NCBI GenBank assembly: GCA_903937405.1
Contig: CAIZZE010000080.1
Span: 1 to 41,337, forward strand
Direction: 5' to 3'
Source: an uncultured Alphaproteobacteria bacterium
Lineage (GTDB): Bacteria; Pseudomonadota; Alphaproteobacteria; Rickettsiales; UBA1997
DNA length: 41,337 bases
The position numbers and the translations under genes are program-made. The notes below the pieces were generated by a model. The model made no database searches and was not told where the DNA came from. It saw only the letters and a list, made by a program, of their open reading frames with translations. This document shows positions 1 to 7,497 of the stretch, one piece after another. Position 1 is the stretch's first letter. Each line of letters begins with the position of its first letter.

Positions 1-531
1 ACGTAAAATCAATAAAAATCACCAAAAAACCACAAACCAAAACACAAAAAACCCCACAAATTCCAAAAAAATCAGATCAAAAAACTTGAGCTAAATTTTT
101 TTGAGTTGGATTTTTTGGGAAGTTGGGTTTGCGACAGTCTCTTTATGGGAAAGAGGGATTAACACCAGCCCTCGATATGGCTTCGACAATCGCCTTTGGA
201 GATTGCAACTCACTCAATTAAAACAAAATTTGTGAGTACAATAAGCTTAATTTTTCTTAGTGAACGAAAGTGAACTTAGAAAAATCTTGCGTTTGCAAGC
301 GCGAATGCGCGCCATCCCTTTTTTTCTATCTTTAATTACCATTTTTGAAGTATCAGAATTTTACTACTTAAAATATGAGTAATACGAAACGTATTGTCTG
401 CTATACAAACAACGACAAATTTTTAGCATTGGTAAAATTCGATCTGATTTTATATTAATTAATTCTCAAAAATTAATAACCGATGTCATCTAAATTAGGA
501 CTTCCTCAAAATAATTTAAAAAATTTTAAAC
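1..531. other. Non-coding leader region with dense hairpins
   Basis: No convincing gene lies here. Bases 1-80 are almost only A and C on the plus strand, and about 95-135 are T/G-rich. From about 140 to 330 there are successive hairpins: CTCTTT/AAAGAG around 141-157, GAGGG/CCCTC, CAATC/GATTG, ACTCAC/GTGAGT, an imperfect one with a GAAA loop near 250-285, and CTTGC/GCAAG near 290-300. On the minus strand the same stretch can be read as a 25-residue open fragment (key residues IVEAISRAGVNPSFP) between stops, so a decayed gene end is also possible. A palindrome AATACG-AAA-CGTATT lies near 380-396. I recognise no RNA family. Confidence 0.4.
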
Positions 532-954
532 ATGACTCTCCAACCATTTCACCTCGCAGTTCCAGTTAATGACTTAGAAAAAGCCCGTCGATTTTATGGC
601 GAATTTCTGGGTTTAGAAGAAGGGCGATCAAGTGAATCATGGATTGACTGGAATTTTTTTGGACATCAATTCGTAACTCATTTAAAAAAAGGCGAAAATA
701 ATATTCCATCTGCAATCAATCATGTCGATGGACACGGCGTTCCAGTGCCACATTTCGGCGTGGTGCTTGAATGGAATGACTGGCAGCAATTTGCCGAGAA
801 ACTAAAAGAGAATAATATCAAATTTGTGATTGAACCTTATATCAGGTTTAAAGGCGAAGTTGGCGAACAAGCAACAATGTTTTTTCAAGATCCAAGTGGC
901 AATTCACTAGAGTTTAAAGCGTTTAAAGATATGTCACGCTTATTTGCCAAATAG
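532..954 (+). CDS. VOC (glyoxalase/dioxygenase fold) protein
   Basis: This 140-residue protein spans two VOC beta-alpha-beta-beta-beta modules, the usual size for a single-domain glyoxalase/bleomycin-resistance/dioxygenase superfamily member. The expected metal ligands are visible: His7 in the first strand (PFHLAV), His74 (VPHFGV) and Glu127 (NSLEFK), followed by the typical FxDPxGNxLE ending. Residues 20-26 carry the common FYxxxLG motif. Members bind a divalent metal and act on small organic substrates. The substrate cannot be told from sequence. The gene stands alone, ends in a convergent hairpin, and has no recognisable Shine-Dalgarno in front of its ATG. Confidence 0.9.
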   Translation: MTLQPFHLAVPVNDLEKARRFYGEFLGLEEGRSSESWIDWNFFGHQFVTHLKKGENNIPSAINHVDGHGVPVPHFGVVLEWNDWQQFAEKLKENNIKFVIEPYIRFKGEVGEQATMFFQDPSGNSLEFKAFKDMSRLFAK

Positions 955-959
955 TAACA

Positions 960-988
960 TTGTATGTACTTAGTATTAGTACATACAA
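960..988. terminator. Convergent hairpin between VOC gene and lipoprotein
   Basis: A perfect 10-bp stem (TTGTATGTAC / GTACATACAA) with a 9-base loop fills almost all of the gap between two genes that converge here. There is no long T run on either side, so it is a probable bidirectional transcription end, or a palindromic repeat, rather than a textbook intrinsic terminator. Confidence 0.55.
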
Positions 989-989
989 A

Positions 990-1280
990 TTATTTCTCCT
1001 TCACATCATCCCAACTTTGACGCTTACCATTTGCGCCTTTTGACCATTTATAACATCCGCCGCCACTCTGACTAAGTCCGCCATCGCAGCTATCGGCTTC
1101 ATAACATTTGCGCTTGTCATATTTTGCACCCAAAAATTCTTTCACCGAAACCCATTTAGAATCGCCAGAAAAATTTTCCATCCAATAACATTGCGGCGCT
1201 TCTTTGCCAAATGGCCAATAAGCACAAGCAGTTACAAAAAAAAGAAACATGACAACGAAAATAGATTTTATTTTTTTCAT
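990..1280 (-). CDS. Small cysteine-rich lipoprotein, function unknown
   Basis: A 96-residue protein. I chose the Met codon at 1280 rather than one 32 codons upstream because it opens a standard lipoprotein signal: two Lys, a hydrophobic stretch, and the lipobox VTAC around residue 19. After lipidation the mature protein is about 78 residues, with five more Cys besides the lipidated one and a Gly-rich SGGGC segment near the C-terminus. That suggests disulfides in the periplasm. No domain family is recognised. It is divergently oriented from the YajG-like gene at 1396. Confidence 0.7.
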   Translation of the reverse strand: MKKIKSIFVVMFLFFVTACAYWPFGKEAPQCYWMENFSGDSKWVSVKEFLGAKYDKRKCYEADSCDGGLSQSGGGCYKWSKGANGKRQSWDDVKEK

Positions 1281-1395
1281 GAGTTTGAATTTTGTTTTAA
1301 AAATCTTTGTAAAAGTAATTTTTAAATTTAGTTTAAGAATTCTTACGCGAACTATGCTCAGCTCAACTTTCTTCAAACCTTAAAATTTAGATTTT

Positions 1396-1956
1396 ATGAA
1401 AAAACTCTTTTTAATCGCGTCACTTCTGACCGCAATTTCTTGCACCCACCAAAACCAAAAAGTTACTTTCGATCTTTCATTTAAAAGCGAATCTTCAAAC
1501 ATCGGAAGAGGCATTGGCATTGATGTAGCAGTTTTTGATGATAGAACAGATAAAGAATTTTTAGGCAGAAAAAGATTTGGCGATGAAAAAATCGTAATCA
1601 CTTCTGATCAAGATTTAGTGTCATTATTGCAGAAAAAAATCGGCAGCAATTTACTTCAAAAAGGCTTTTTAAAAGGAAAAGACAAATCAGTTGAAGTTAG
1701 AATTGAAACTCTTGAATACATGGCGAAACGCAATTTCTTCATTGGAACTTCTAATGGTAAAGCCAGCTTTAAAGTTATTGTGATCAACAATAAAACTAAG
1801 GAAAAATTCAGCAAAAATTTTGCTTTAGTGGTTAATGGAAAACATTTTATCGTTCCTCTTGAATCAACTGATTCAAATATCCTAAACGCATTGGTTCAAG
1901 AAATTGTCGATGATATTTTGAAAGATGAGTCATTCTTGAATAACTTATCACAATAA
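1396..1956 (+). CDS. YajG-family lipoprotein
   Basis: A 186-residue protein with a clear lipoprotein signal (MKKLFLIASLLTAISC, lipobox AISC at residues 13-16). The mature part fits the YajG family of uncharacterised envelope lipoproteins: an early DxRxDKExLG segment, a QDLVSLLQKKI helix and a conserved C-terminal region ending in a helix (NALVQEIVDDIL). In Enterobacteria YajG-type lipoproteins sit in the outer membrane. Their role is unsettled. The gene is single, and a short palindrome follows it. Confidence 0.75.
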   Translation: MKKLFLIASLLTAISCTHQNQKVTFDLSFKSESSNIGRGIGIDVAVFDDRTDKEFLGRKRFGDEKIVITSDQDLVSLLQKKIGSNLLQKGFLKGKDKSVEVRIETLEYMAKRNFFIGTSNGKASFKVIVINNKTKEKFSKNFALVVNGKHFIVPLESTDSNILNALVQEIVDDILKDESFLNNLSQ

Positions 1957-1981
1957 GGATTTAGAGCTGCTGTAAAGCTCG

Positions 1982-2003
1982 GGACGGGATTATAATCTCG
2001 TCC
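1982..2003. repeat. 22-bp near-perfect palindrome
   Basis: GGACGGGATTA is followed directly by TAATCTCGTCC: two 11-base arms with a single mismatch (G-T in RNA). It lies 26 bases after the YajG-family stop codon and may help end that transcript. No T run follows. Confidence 0.5.
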
Positions 2004-2036
2004 TAACGGCGTGAGAGAACTTAACTCAACGTAAAA

Positions 2037-2071
2037 AAAATCTCCTCCGAAAAAAATTCGAAGGAGATTTT
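2037..2071 (-). terminator. Intrinsic terminator of the cold-shock gene
   Basis: The arms AAAATCTCCTCCGAA and TTCGAAGGAGATTTT pair at 14 of 15 positions around a 5-base loop. Read on the minus strand it ends in a T run just after the cold-shock stop codon. It is near-symmetric, so it may also stop plus-strand transcription from the YajG-family gene. Confidence 0.8.
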
Positions 2072-2093
2072 AAAATTAAACTAACAGTTAAAT

Positions 2094-2312
2094 TTAGTTT
2101 TGCGCGTTAACGCTTGCAGCTTCAGGGCCTTTTTTGCCTTGAACGATTTCGAAAGTCACTTTTTGACCTTCGCGCAAAGTTTTACGACCGCCGCCAGCCA
2201 TGTTGATAGCGCTGTGGTGTACGAATACATCCTTTCCGCCTTCTTGTTCGATAAAGCCGAAGCCTTTTTCATCGTTGAACCATTTAACTGTACCTGTTAC
2301 TTGACCTGACAT
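2094..2312 (-). CDS. Cold-shock protein, CspA family
   Basis: A 72-residue single cold-shock domain. Both RNA-binding motifs are intact: RNP1 KGFGFIE (residues 16-22) and RNP2 VFVHHS (residues 29-34), after the conserved GTVKWFN opening. Such proteins bind single-stranded RNA or DNA and melt structure in transcripts. The start is fixed by a GGAG ribosome-binding site about eight bases upstream. A promoter and a terminator bracket it, so it is a one-gene transcript. Confidence 0.95.
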   Translation of the reverse strand: MSGQVTGTVKWFNDEKGFGFIEQEGGKDVFVHHSAINMAGGGRKTLREGQKVTFEIVQGKKGPEAASVNAQN

Positions 2313-2364
2313 TTGTATTACTCCTAGATATTAAAAAAGATATTGGGTTTTTGGTGGTGAGATG

Positions 2365-2393
2365 ACTATAGAAGCAGGAATCTCATTAGACAA
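2365..2393 (-). promoter_or_regulatory. Sigma-70-type promoter of the cold-shock gene
   Basis: On the minus strand there is TTGTCT, a 17-base spacer and TATAGT (four and five matches to the consensus hexamers). This places transcription start about 45 bases before the ATG at 2312. Confidence 0.6.
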
Positions 2394-2509
2394 AAGATTT
2401 TTTCGATAAAAAAATAAATTTAAGAAATTTTCTTATTTTAAGATTTTTTGAGAAAGTTTGAGTATGATATATTCATTTCAAATTCAGTTTTCTTTAAGGG
2501 CGATTTTTC

Positions 2510-3115
2510 TTACGCAGAAAATTTTCCCCGATAATAAATAAGTGGATTCTTGTCACTCATTTTAGAATAATCCATAACCTCAGCAATAATGATATGATGA
2601 TCTCCGGCCTTGATTACACGCTGCTTCTTACATTCAAAAAAACCTAGTGAGTTTTGAAAAATTGGATTGCCGAATTTTCCCAAAATATATGGTTCAACAG
2701 TCCATTTTTTAGAATTTTTCGGTGTCGCAAAAGCTTTGGCCAATTCCTGTTGCTCCTGACTTAAAATATTTAGCGAGAAATAGCGGTTCTTTTTAAAAAG
2801 CGGCAGGTTGGAAGACTTGTTATCGATCGAAAACAGCACCAATGGCGGTTCCAGCGATACTGAAGAAAATGAATTTATGGTCATGCCAAAAAATTCATCA
2901 GCAAAGATTTTCTTTAATTTTTGTAAAAAATTTTTTCCAAAAGTAGTTTCACACAATAATTTATTGCTGAAGATTTTTTCGGAAAAAATCTTGCTTTCAA
3001 AAAACTTTTCAGTTGAAAAAGTTTCCGCAAGAAAATTCTTACGTCGCGCGCAGGCAATAATCACGCCGGTTGAGAATAATCCAAGACAATCGCGTAATTT
3101 TCTGTGATGATCCAT
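2510..3115 (-). CDS. Flavin reductase domain protein with in-frame insert
   Basis: A 201-residue protein of the flavin reductase-like (HpaC/RutF-type) fold that binds FMN. The family marks are clear: LGLFSTGVIIA (residues 11-21), then GMTINSFSSVSLEPPLVLFSI (77-97), an LAKAFA segment, GDHHIIIAEV, and PLIYYRGKF at the end. In relatives the first two blocks are separated by roughly 10 residues. Here about 50 lie between them (residues 24-74), rich in Phe, Lys, Ser and Glu and encoded by DNA full of short palindromes. The core is intact and the frame is open, so the gene may still be functional. It follows nuoL on the same strand after about 52 bases. Confidence 0.8.
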   Translation of the reverse strand: MDHHRKLRDCLGLFSTGVIIACARRKNFLAETFSTEKFFESKIFSEKIFSNKLLCETTFGKNFLQKLKKIFADEFFGMTINSFSSVSLEPPLVLFSIDNKSSNLPLFKKNRYFSLNILSQEQQELAKAFATPKNSKKWTVEPYILGKFGNPIFQNSLGFFECKKQRVIKAGDHHIIIAEVMDYSKMSDKNPLIYYRGKFSA

Positions 3116-3167
3116 TTTTGAAATTTAATTATTCTCCAAAAGGAGTGAGAGCGATTTCTTTAAAGAC

Positions 3168-5129
3168 CTAAAAAAGCAATAACTGCTTAAAGGATAAAAT
3201 CAGGAAAAGTAATAGTGAAATCAAGCCTAAAACCATCCACATTGAATAGCTGTATAAATAGCCAGTTTGTAACTTACTTATTCTTCCTGCCATGACTTTG
3301 CAAAAAGCTGCCGCGCCATTTGGCAAGCCATCAACAATTTTCATGTCGATAATTTTCCACAAAAAGTCGCCCAGTTTTTTGGTTGGTTTAACCAAAATCA
3401 TGTCGTAGATTTCATCGAAATACCATTTGTTCAAAGACAACTTATATAAAGGTTTCAAGGCATTTGCCAATTTTGCCGGCCAATCTTTTTTAACCAGATA
3501 AAATATATACGCCAAAGCAATTGCTACAACGCCAACGATTAGCGGTGAAATTTTTACCAAGAACGGCGCGTGATGAATTTCTTCAAGCAAACCAATTTTT
3601 CCTTCGCGCACAAAGATCGCGCCGCTGAAGAAATTTCCTTCCGCTGCAACCATGTGATAAATTTTTGAACCAATAATTCCGGCAAAAATTGAACCAGCGG
3701 CTAAAACGAAAAGCGGAATTAGCATTGAAAGCGGCGATTCATGCGCATGGTCATAAGTGTGATGATCGGCGCGCGTTTTGCCGTGAAAAGTTAAAAATAA
3801 CAAACGCCAAGAATAAAAGGCGGTTAAAAATGCTGCTGAAATTCCCATCCAATAAGCCAATTTTCCAAGTGGGCTGTGCGACATGAAAGCAGCTTCGAGA
3901 ATAACATCTTTCGAATAAAAACCGGCGAATGGCGGAAATCCCGCAAGCGCAAGAGATCCAATCCACATCATGGCGTAAGTGATCGGAATTTTTTTCCAAA
4001 TGCCGCCCATTTTTTGGATATTTTGTTCGTGATGCATTGCGTGAATTACGCTGCCCGCGCCCAAGAATAGCAAAGCTTTGAAGAAAGCGTGAGTTGCCAA
4101 ATGGAAAATTGCTGCTGAATAAGCTGAAACGCCGCAAGCAAAAAACATGTAACCAAGTTGCGAGCAAGTTGAGTAAGCGATAATTTTTTTAATATCATTT
4201 TGCGTCAGCGCAATTGTGGCGGCAAATAATGCGGTTGTAGCTCCAACTAAGGTTACAATTAATAATGCATTTTCAGAATATTCAAAAAGTGGTGAACAAC
4301 GCGCCACTAAAAATACTCCAGCAGTAACCATTGTAGCGGCGTGGATTAAGGCTGAAACCGGAGTTGGACCTTCCATCGCATCGGCAAGCCAAACATGTAA
4401 ACCGATTTGTGCTGATTTGCCCATCGCGCCTACAAAGAGTAAAATGCAAATTGCATCAATTGTGCGCCACTCGGTTCCAAAAAGTGCGAATTTATCAAAA
4501 ACATGGCTGCAAACTGTCGCAAAAACTGGACCATATTGCACAGTTCCGAAAGTTAAATAAATCAAACCAATTGCAATAATTAAGCCAAAATCACCAACGC
4601 GATTGGCAACGAAAGCTTTAATTGCCGCATTATTTGCTGATTCTTTTTTATACCAAAAACCGATGAGCAAGTAAGAAGCAACACCAACGCCTTCCCAACC
4701 GACAAAAAGCTGCAAGAAGTTATCTGCCGTTACCAAAATCAACATGAAAAAAGTGAAAAGCGAAAGGTAAGACATGAAACGTGCAATTGACTTGTCTTCA
4801 TGCATGTAACCAATTGAATAAATGTGAACCAAACTTGACACAACAGTTACAACAACCAGCATGATTGCGGTTAATGAATCAAGCTTGAGAGCCCAATTGG
4901 CTGAAAGGTCACCGGATGTTATCCAATTGACTAAAACTACGGTTGAATTGACGTGATTTGTGCTGACATCGTGAAAAACCAGAATCGCGCAAATTGCTGA
5001 AATAACTAAAAGCGCGCTGGAAAAAATTTGAGCAAATTTATCAGCGAAATTTTTAGGCAAAATACGCGAAAGAAATCCGGAAAATAAAAAGCCGAAAAGC
5101 GGCAGGAATACTGTAAGCTTAAGAAGCAT
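3168..5129 (-). CDS. nuoL: NADH-quinone oxidoreductase subunit L
   Basis: A 653-residue polytopic membrane protein, a normal length for the proton-pumping subunit L of respiratory complex I. The antiporter-like core shows the TM5 glutamate motif GWEGVG, the TM7 lysine region (GAMGKSAQIGLHVWLADAMEG), NDIKKIIAYSTCSQLGYM, and GFYSKD in TM12. The C-terminal part holds the long lateral-helix region and the last membrane segment (LQTGYLYSYSMWM), which distinguishes NuoL from NuoM/NuoN and Mrp antiporters. The usual neighbours nuoK and nuoM are absent: upstream is a repeat and downstream a flavin reductase. The other complex I genes must lie elsewhere. Confidence 0.96.
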   Translation of the reverse strand: MLLKLTVFLPLFGFLFSGFLSRILPKNFADKFAQIFSSALLVISAICAILVFHDVSTNHVNSTVVLVNWITSGDLSANWALKLDSLTAIMLVVVTVVSSLVHIYSIGYMHEDKSIARFMSYLSLFTFFMLILVTADNFLQLFVGWEGVGVASYLLIGFWYKKESANNAAIKAFVANRVGDFGLIIAIGLIYLTFGTVQYGPVFATVCSHVFDKFALFGTEWRTIDAICILLFVGAMGKSAQIGLHVWLADAMEGPTPVSALIHAATMVTAGVFLVARCSPLFEYSENALLIVTLVGATTALFAATIALTQNDIKKIIAYSTCSQLGYMFFACGVSAYSAAIFHLATHAFFKALLFLGAGSVIHAMHHEQNIQKMGGIWKKIPITYAMMWIGSLALAGFPPFAGFYSKDVILEAAFMSHSPLGKLAYWMGISAAFLTAFYSWRLLFLTFHGKTRADHHTYDHAHESPLSMLIPLFVLAAGSIFAGIIGSKIYHMVAAEGNFFSGAIFVREGKIGLLEEIHHAPFLVKISPLIVGVVAIALAYIFYLVKKDWPAKLANALKPLYKLSLNKWYFDEIYDMILVKPTKKLGDFLWKIIDMKIVDGLPNGAAAFCKVMAGRISKLQTGYLYSYSMWMVLGLISLLLFLILSFKQLLLF

Positions 5130-5250
5130 TGGATCTTAAAAAAAATTTGAGATGAAGAAGTGCGGCAAATTAGATAAGCGAAAGTGAAAAATCAAAGTGA
5201 AAAGTTGGTAAATAATTTGCGGCTATATCAAGAGTTAATAAATTATGGAT

Positions 5251-5327
5251 AGATCCTGAAACAAGTTCAGGATGACGATAGGAGGAAGATCTACCAGATC
5301 TGTCATCCTGAACTTGTTTCAGGATCT
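5251..5327. repeat. Dispersed palindromic repeat, copy 1
   Basis: Two 26-base arms (AGATCCTGAAACAAGTTCAG... and its exact reverse complement) flank a 25-base spacer. Each arm is itself nearly self-complementary (TCCTGAA/TTCAGGA). A second copy lies at 12521-12602, and the spacers share a GGAAG-N-TCT-N-CCAGA core in opposite orientation. Such CCTGAAACAAGTTCAGG palindromes are typical small intergenic repeats. It separates nuoL from the lipoprotein operon. Confidence 0.85.
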
Positions 5328-5341
5328 AAATTTTGCTATAT

Positions 5342-5857
5342 CTACCAATTACCAGTTCCGATACGAGTGTCGCCTTTACCGTTAATTTTCCAAATATTAC
5401 CCAAGCTGTGACTCATTGGATTATAACGTTCTTGACCTGGAAGAGGTGGATCCATACCGGCAGTTTGCAAAATACCCAAAGCAGAGTGACGACAAAATGC
5501 GTGAGCGCCCCAAAAAATTGTGTCATAGTCACTAAAGTTTTTCTTCACGTCTGCAGGATCATTCCAGTTCACATCTTTTAATTCTTTTTTATAGCGCGTC
5601 TTGATTTTAGCAATGTCGGGATTGGATGAAACAATATCAGCATCTTTACTCCAGCTGTAAAATGACATGTAAAATGCTCCGGCGAATTGCGATCCCAAAC
5701 CTGATTGACAGCCGTGAATCCAGCCTAAATTATATCCCGGAGATCCGCCTTTAGGCATTTGGCTAAATAAAGTTTGACCCATTGGCTTATACCAATTGGG
5801 CGCGCAAGAAATGGTAAAAGCTGTGATAAGAAAAATTACAAAAATATTTTTTTTCAT
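5342..5857 (-). CDS. GWxxGC-family lipoprotein 5 (last of operon)
   Basis: A 171-residue lipoprotein. The ATG at 5857 overlaps the previous gene's stop by one base (TAATG). It opens with two Lys, a hydrophobic run and the lipobox TISC. The mature part carries the family motif once clearly (LGWIHGCQSG, shortly after the signal) and a second Cys in HAFCRHS about 80 residues later, where the siblings have a second motif. The C-terminal 35 residues are specific to this member. The conserved Trp/Gly/Cys pattern and lipidation indicate a periplasm-facing envelope protein. No function is known to me. Confidence 0.8.
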   Translation of the reverse strand: MKKNIFVIFLITAFTISCAPNWYKPMGQTLFSQMPKGGSPGYNLGWIHGCQSGLGSQFAGAFYMSFYSWSKDADIVSSNPDIAKIKTRYKKELKDVNWNDPADVKKNFSDYDTIFWGAHAFCRHSALGILQTAGMDPPLPGQERYNPMSHSLGNIWKINGKGDTRIGTGNW

Positions 5858-6405
5858 TATTGCCCAAAAAATTGTCCTTTTGATCCACCAGCCCAAAGTG
5901 GGTTGGCGCTAAATACGCCGCCATCTGAACCGCCAGACCAAACATCAAACATGGAATCTAAACCATTTGCAGGATTTGGTTTGATCGGCGCATCAAGTCC
6001 ATCAAACATACCACCCCAAGCATTATTAATATTTCCAGCATTGAAAGTTGGATCATAACCACCCGGATTTAAATATTTATCAAACGAACCAACCGGGCCC
6101 GAAGTTCCGGCCACAACCTGCTGGAAACACCAACTATAGCCTCTAGAATGACCAAAACGATATTCGGGATTGCCGATCATTTTCGGATCATAACGATAAC
6201 CATAACGCGTACGGTAATAAACGTTACCACGAGCATAAAGAGTTGAAGAACATCCATCTTTATAGCCAGCTTGAAAAGCGGGAGTGCCTTGCGGAATTTT
6301 AAAACTTGTCCATTCAAAATATGGCGTGCCTGAATGGGTGAACCATTTACAGCCAAAAACCTGAACCAAGAGAAACAATAATAAAACTCTAATCAAAATT
6401 TTCAT
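5857..6405 (-). CDS. GWxxGC-family lipoprotein 4
   Basis: A 182-residue lipoprotein with lipobox VFGC at residues 16-19. The first family motif is AGYKDGCSS (residues 46-54) and the second is FGHSRGYSWC (about 84-93), so two Gly-aromatic-x-x-Gly units each supply a Cys. The C-terminal third is Gly/Asn/Pro-rich and low in complexity (repeated GG pairs), unlike its siblings. Its start codon overlaps the preceding stop by one base and its stop overlaps the next start, pointing to translational coupling across the set. Confidence 0.82.
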   Translation of the reverse strand: MKILIRVLLLFLLVQVFGCKWFTHSGTPYFEWTSFKIPQGTPAFQAGYKDGCSSTLYARGNVYYRTRYGYRYDPKMIGNPEYRFGHSRGYSWCFQQVVAGTSGPVGSFDKYLNPGGYDPTFNAGNINNAWGGMFDGLDAPIKPNPANGLDSMFDVWSGGSDGGVFSANPLWAGGSKGQFFGQ

Positions 6406-6776
6406 TATATGTAACCACCAAATGTTGCACCCCAGATTGAACTACCCTGTTTTACAAAGTCATAACGATAACAATACCAGAAAGAGTTACCCCAAGCAGT
6501 TTTATAATCGGATGAGCTAGTCATTTTGTAGCCATCAACTTTATTATTAGTATAAAACATTTTGTAAAAAGTATTACTTCCCGCTGACATTCCAACTTCA
6601 CAACCATCTTGCCAACCTTGCCTGAATTCAGGAGAAGCTGTTTTTAATTCTTCAGCAAATTCAGTATCTGGACGGTTGGGAAAAATCCTGGCAATTTCCC
6701 TATTACAACCGGTTACCAATAGAGTTGAGATTAAAAAGAAAAAAAATGTGATCGGTTTTTTGTTAAAATTTTTCAT
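6405..6776 (-). CDS. GWxxGC-family lipoprotein 3
   Basis: A 123-residue lipoprotein with lipobox VTGC at residues 21-24. Motif one is QGWQDGCEVG (about 53-62) and motif two is AWGNSFWYC, about 30 residues later. Between them is an aromatic, polar linker (NTFYKMFYTNNK) that resembles AGAFYMSFYSWSK in lipoprotein 5, supporting common descent. The start overlaps the previous stop by four bases (ATGA). The function is unknown. Confidence 0.82.
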   Translation of the reverse strand: MKNFNKKPITFFFFLISTLLVTGCNREIARIFPNRPDTEFAEELKTASPEFRQGWQDGCEVGMSAGSNTFYKMFYTNNKVDGYKMTSSSDYKTAWGNSFWYCYRYDFVKQGSSIWGATFGGYI

Positions 6777-7138
6777 TCCAATGCACCTTTAGCAAATGAT
6801 GTGAAACTGACAAATTGACCAATATGGAGTACGCAAGCGTTCCAACCTTGACCCCAACCGGTTTGATAGCCGGGATCATGTTGATCAACGCCATTACCAA
6901 AATCTGGCCCTTTACCATCCTGATAAATGAAAGCATTGGCAAAAGCTTTATTGGCCAAAGCCGTTCTGCAACCGGAATACCAGCCCGCCTTATATTCTGG
7001 TGGACCATCAGGAACAGCAAGATTCATGGTAATTGGCTGGTAAAAACCAAAACTTTCCGGCATACGACAAGAGTTAAGAAATAACATTATGGTTAAAATT
7101 AATGTCGCAATTTTCACTTTTTTATCAGTTGGCCCCAA
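6773..7138 (-). CDS. GWxxGC-family lipoprotein 2
   Basis: A lipoprotein of up to 121 residues. Two starts are possible: TTG at 7138, or GTG at 7117, which would give the more typical signal MKIATLILTIMLFLNSC. Neither has a good ribosome-binding site. The lipobox LNSC is the same either way. Motif one is AGWYSGCRTA and motif two is TGWGQGWNAC, with a linker containing NAFIYQDGKG like its siblings. It lies 27 bases after lipoprotein 1 and overlaps lipoprotein 3 by four bases. Confidence 0.8.
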   Translation of the reverse strand: MGPTDKKVKIATLILTIMLFLNSCRMPESFGFYQPITMNLAVPDGPPEYKAGWYSGCRTALANKAFANAFIYQDGKGPDFGNGVDQHDPGYQTGWGQGWNACVLHIGQFVSFTSFAKGALE

Positions 7139-7165
7139 TGTTTAAGAAGGTTTGAATTAGGGAGT

Positions 7166-7495
7166 TTATACAACATCCCAATCCATAATGTATGTACATT
7201 GCTCATATCCATCATACCAACCGCTGTTGTAGTCGGAACTTTTTTGCATACGCTTAAAATCATATTTCTTGCCGTTAATGTCAGCCAATAATCCCTTTGA
7301 AACAGCGTCCCATCCCGAGGCGCATCCATCTTTAAAACCTTTACCATATTCGGAATCAGTTGAAGGAAAATTTCTCACACCAGTTAATGGACGCGGCTTG
7401 GCTCCCCAATTCCAGCTCTTCGGCATTCTTTCAACGAAGAGGCTGCAGGAGCAAAATGAAATTAATATTAATAGCAGCGAAATTTTTTTGAGCAT
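7166..7495 (-). CDS. GWxxGC-family lipoprotein 1
   Basis: A 109-residue lipoprotein, the shortest and the first of the five, with lipobox FCSC at residues 14-17. Motif one is KGFKDGCASG (about 53-62) and motif two SGWYDGYEQC lies near the C-terminus. It starts two bases after the stop of the upstream glycosyltransferase gene, so the two are almost surely co-transcribed. It looks like the minimal form of the family: signal, linker, two Cys-bearing motifs. No known domain is recognised. Confidence 0.82.
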   Translation of the reverse strand: MLKKISLLLILISFCSCSLFVERMPKSWNWGAKPRPLTGVRNFPSTDSEYGKGFKDGCASGWDAVSKGLLADINGKKYDFKRMQKSSDYNSGWYDGYEQCTYIMDWDVV

Positions 7496-7497
7496 TT

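Noticed and set aside
178-240. Possible tmRNA 5' end (GGCTTCGAC)
   Set aside because: No tag reading frame, no matching acceptor stem, and no T-arm or CCA piece on either side within the window.
375-458. 27-codon open frame (MSNTKRIVCYTNND...) before the VOC gene
   Set aside because: No ribosome-binding site, no recognisable motif, and it covers a small palindrome. It is short enough to occur by chance.
2808-3107. 99-codon plus-strand frame opposite the flavin reductase
   Set aside because: It arises from the palindromic insert and has no family similarity. The minus-strand frame has clear flavin reductase motifs.
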